Shown in pieces: positions 23,727 through 24,018 of a DNA stretch of 24,018 nucleotides (the stretch's first letter is position 1; each line of letters begins with the position of its first letter). The notes under the pieces are model-generated. The model was not told where the DNA came from, searched no databases, and was given only the letters and a program-made list of their open reading frames with translations. This DNA is from an uncultured Oscillospiraceae bacterium (GTDB lineage Bacteria > Bacillota > Clostridia > Oscillospirales > Oscillospiraceae), in the NCBI GenBank assembly GCA_934661735.1, contig CAKUJN010000027.1:1-24018 (forward strand). Direction: 5' to 3'. The position numbers and the translations under genes were made by a program.

Positions 23727-24018
23727 TCAGAACATCTTGCGCTTGTTGTCGGCAGCATCCAGATCCATCAGCGTGCGGACCGGATCCTTGACCTGTGCGA
23801 GGAAGATCATCGCGGCGATGATGTACGGCTTGTAGGAAGCCTGCTTGTACAGAGGCACCAGATAGCGGTCGAACACGGAGTTGTCCACCTCGCCCTCGGC
23901 GCAGCTCAGGCCGGAGATGTCGGCGGGCAGGCAGTGCAGATACAGAGCCTTGCCGTCCTTCGTGAGCTTCATCATTTCCTCGGAGCAGGTCCAGTCCTTA
24001 TGCTGCGCGTTCTGTGCC
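23727..24018 (-). CDS. ygeW: YgeW-type knotted carbamoyltransferase, C-terminal part (runs off the window)
   Basis: Only the last 96 residues are present; the frame stays open to the window edge. They read HKDWTCSEEMMKLTKDGKA, then LHCLPADISG, GEVDNSVFDRY and LYKQASYKPYIIAAMIFL. HCLP is the conserved substrate loop of the aspartate/ornithine carbamoyltransferase fold. The following ADI-G-SC-GEV arrangement fits the YgeW group better than ornithine carbamoyltransferase, which usually has HCLPAFHD. YgeW is known from gene sets for anaerobic purine or uric acid degradation together with ygeX, ygeY, ssnA and a carbamate kinase. The carbamate kinase here lies immediately downstream. The N-terminal carbamoyl phosphate motif lies outside the window. 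Confidence 0.8.
   Translation of the reverse strand, partial: AQNAQHKDWTCSEEMMKLTKDGKALYLHCLPADISGLSCAEGEVDNSVFDRYLVPLYKQASYKPYIIAAMIFLAQVKDPVRTLMDLDAADNKRKMF

Noticed and set aside
23727..24018. Ornithine carbamoyltransferase as identity of the truncated gene
   Set aside because: After HCLP the residues ADISGLSCAEGEV do not match the HCLPAFHD pattern usual in ornithine carbamoyltransferases.

Overview
The window looks like chromosomal backbone DNA from a GC-rich, Gram-positive anaerobe of the Clostridia, most likely a gut-type member of the Oscillospiraceae. Supporting signs are AGGAG-type ribosome binding sites, sigma-A promoters often carrying an extended -10 TG, a lipoprotein signal with a short lipobox, a SecA with a C-terminal Cys4 zinc tail, and a YgeW-type carbamoyltransferase next to a carbamate kinase. 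The taxonomic placement is inference; no rRNA or tRNA lies in the window.

Layout. (1) 197-5454, all minus strand: a type Ic aspartate aminotransferase, a glutamate/aspartate-type sodium symporter, then an operon of HAD phosphatase, TauE/SafE exporter and aspartate/glutamate racemase. The transporter, racemase and aminotransferase suggest an aspartate/glutamate theme. (2) 5652-12316, plus strand: a four-gene unit of secA, pgeF, an orphan oligopeptide-binding lipoprotein and an orphan PaaK/CapK-like adenylate-forming enzyme, closed by a strong terminator. (3) 12421-15564: two tandem paralogous membrane-anchored phosphodiester glycosidase (NAGPA-domain) genes, each with its own promoter and terminator. 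(4) 15565-16563: about 1 kb with no gene, filled by three copies of a composite stem-loop-rich repeat (two direct, one inverted) and a miniature element with perfect 23-bp terminal inverted repeats. A shortened form of the same repeat lies at 62-140. (5) 16564-21799, minus strand: prfA, tsaC/sua5, coaE and an M18 aminopeptidase, tightly overlapping, then a ~200-bp inverted-repeat-bounded element and an M14 peptidase whose ribosome binding site is buried in a hairpin. (6) 21943-24018: a secreted CE4 polysaccharide deacetylase (plus), convergent with a carbamate kinase and the C-terminal part of a YgeW-like carbamoyltransferase (minus), possibly the edge of an anaerobic purine-degradation cluster.

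No phage, CRISPR array, transposase, defence system or tRNA was seen. The most unusual material is non-coding: the modular repeats of 62-140 and 15597-16549, and the element at 17487-17689 that supplies the start region of the M14 gene. I found no convincing new multi-gene system. The nearest candidate is the secA-linked envelope neighbourhood (lipoprotein, CapK-like enzyme, paired glycosidases), whose functional link is only inferred.
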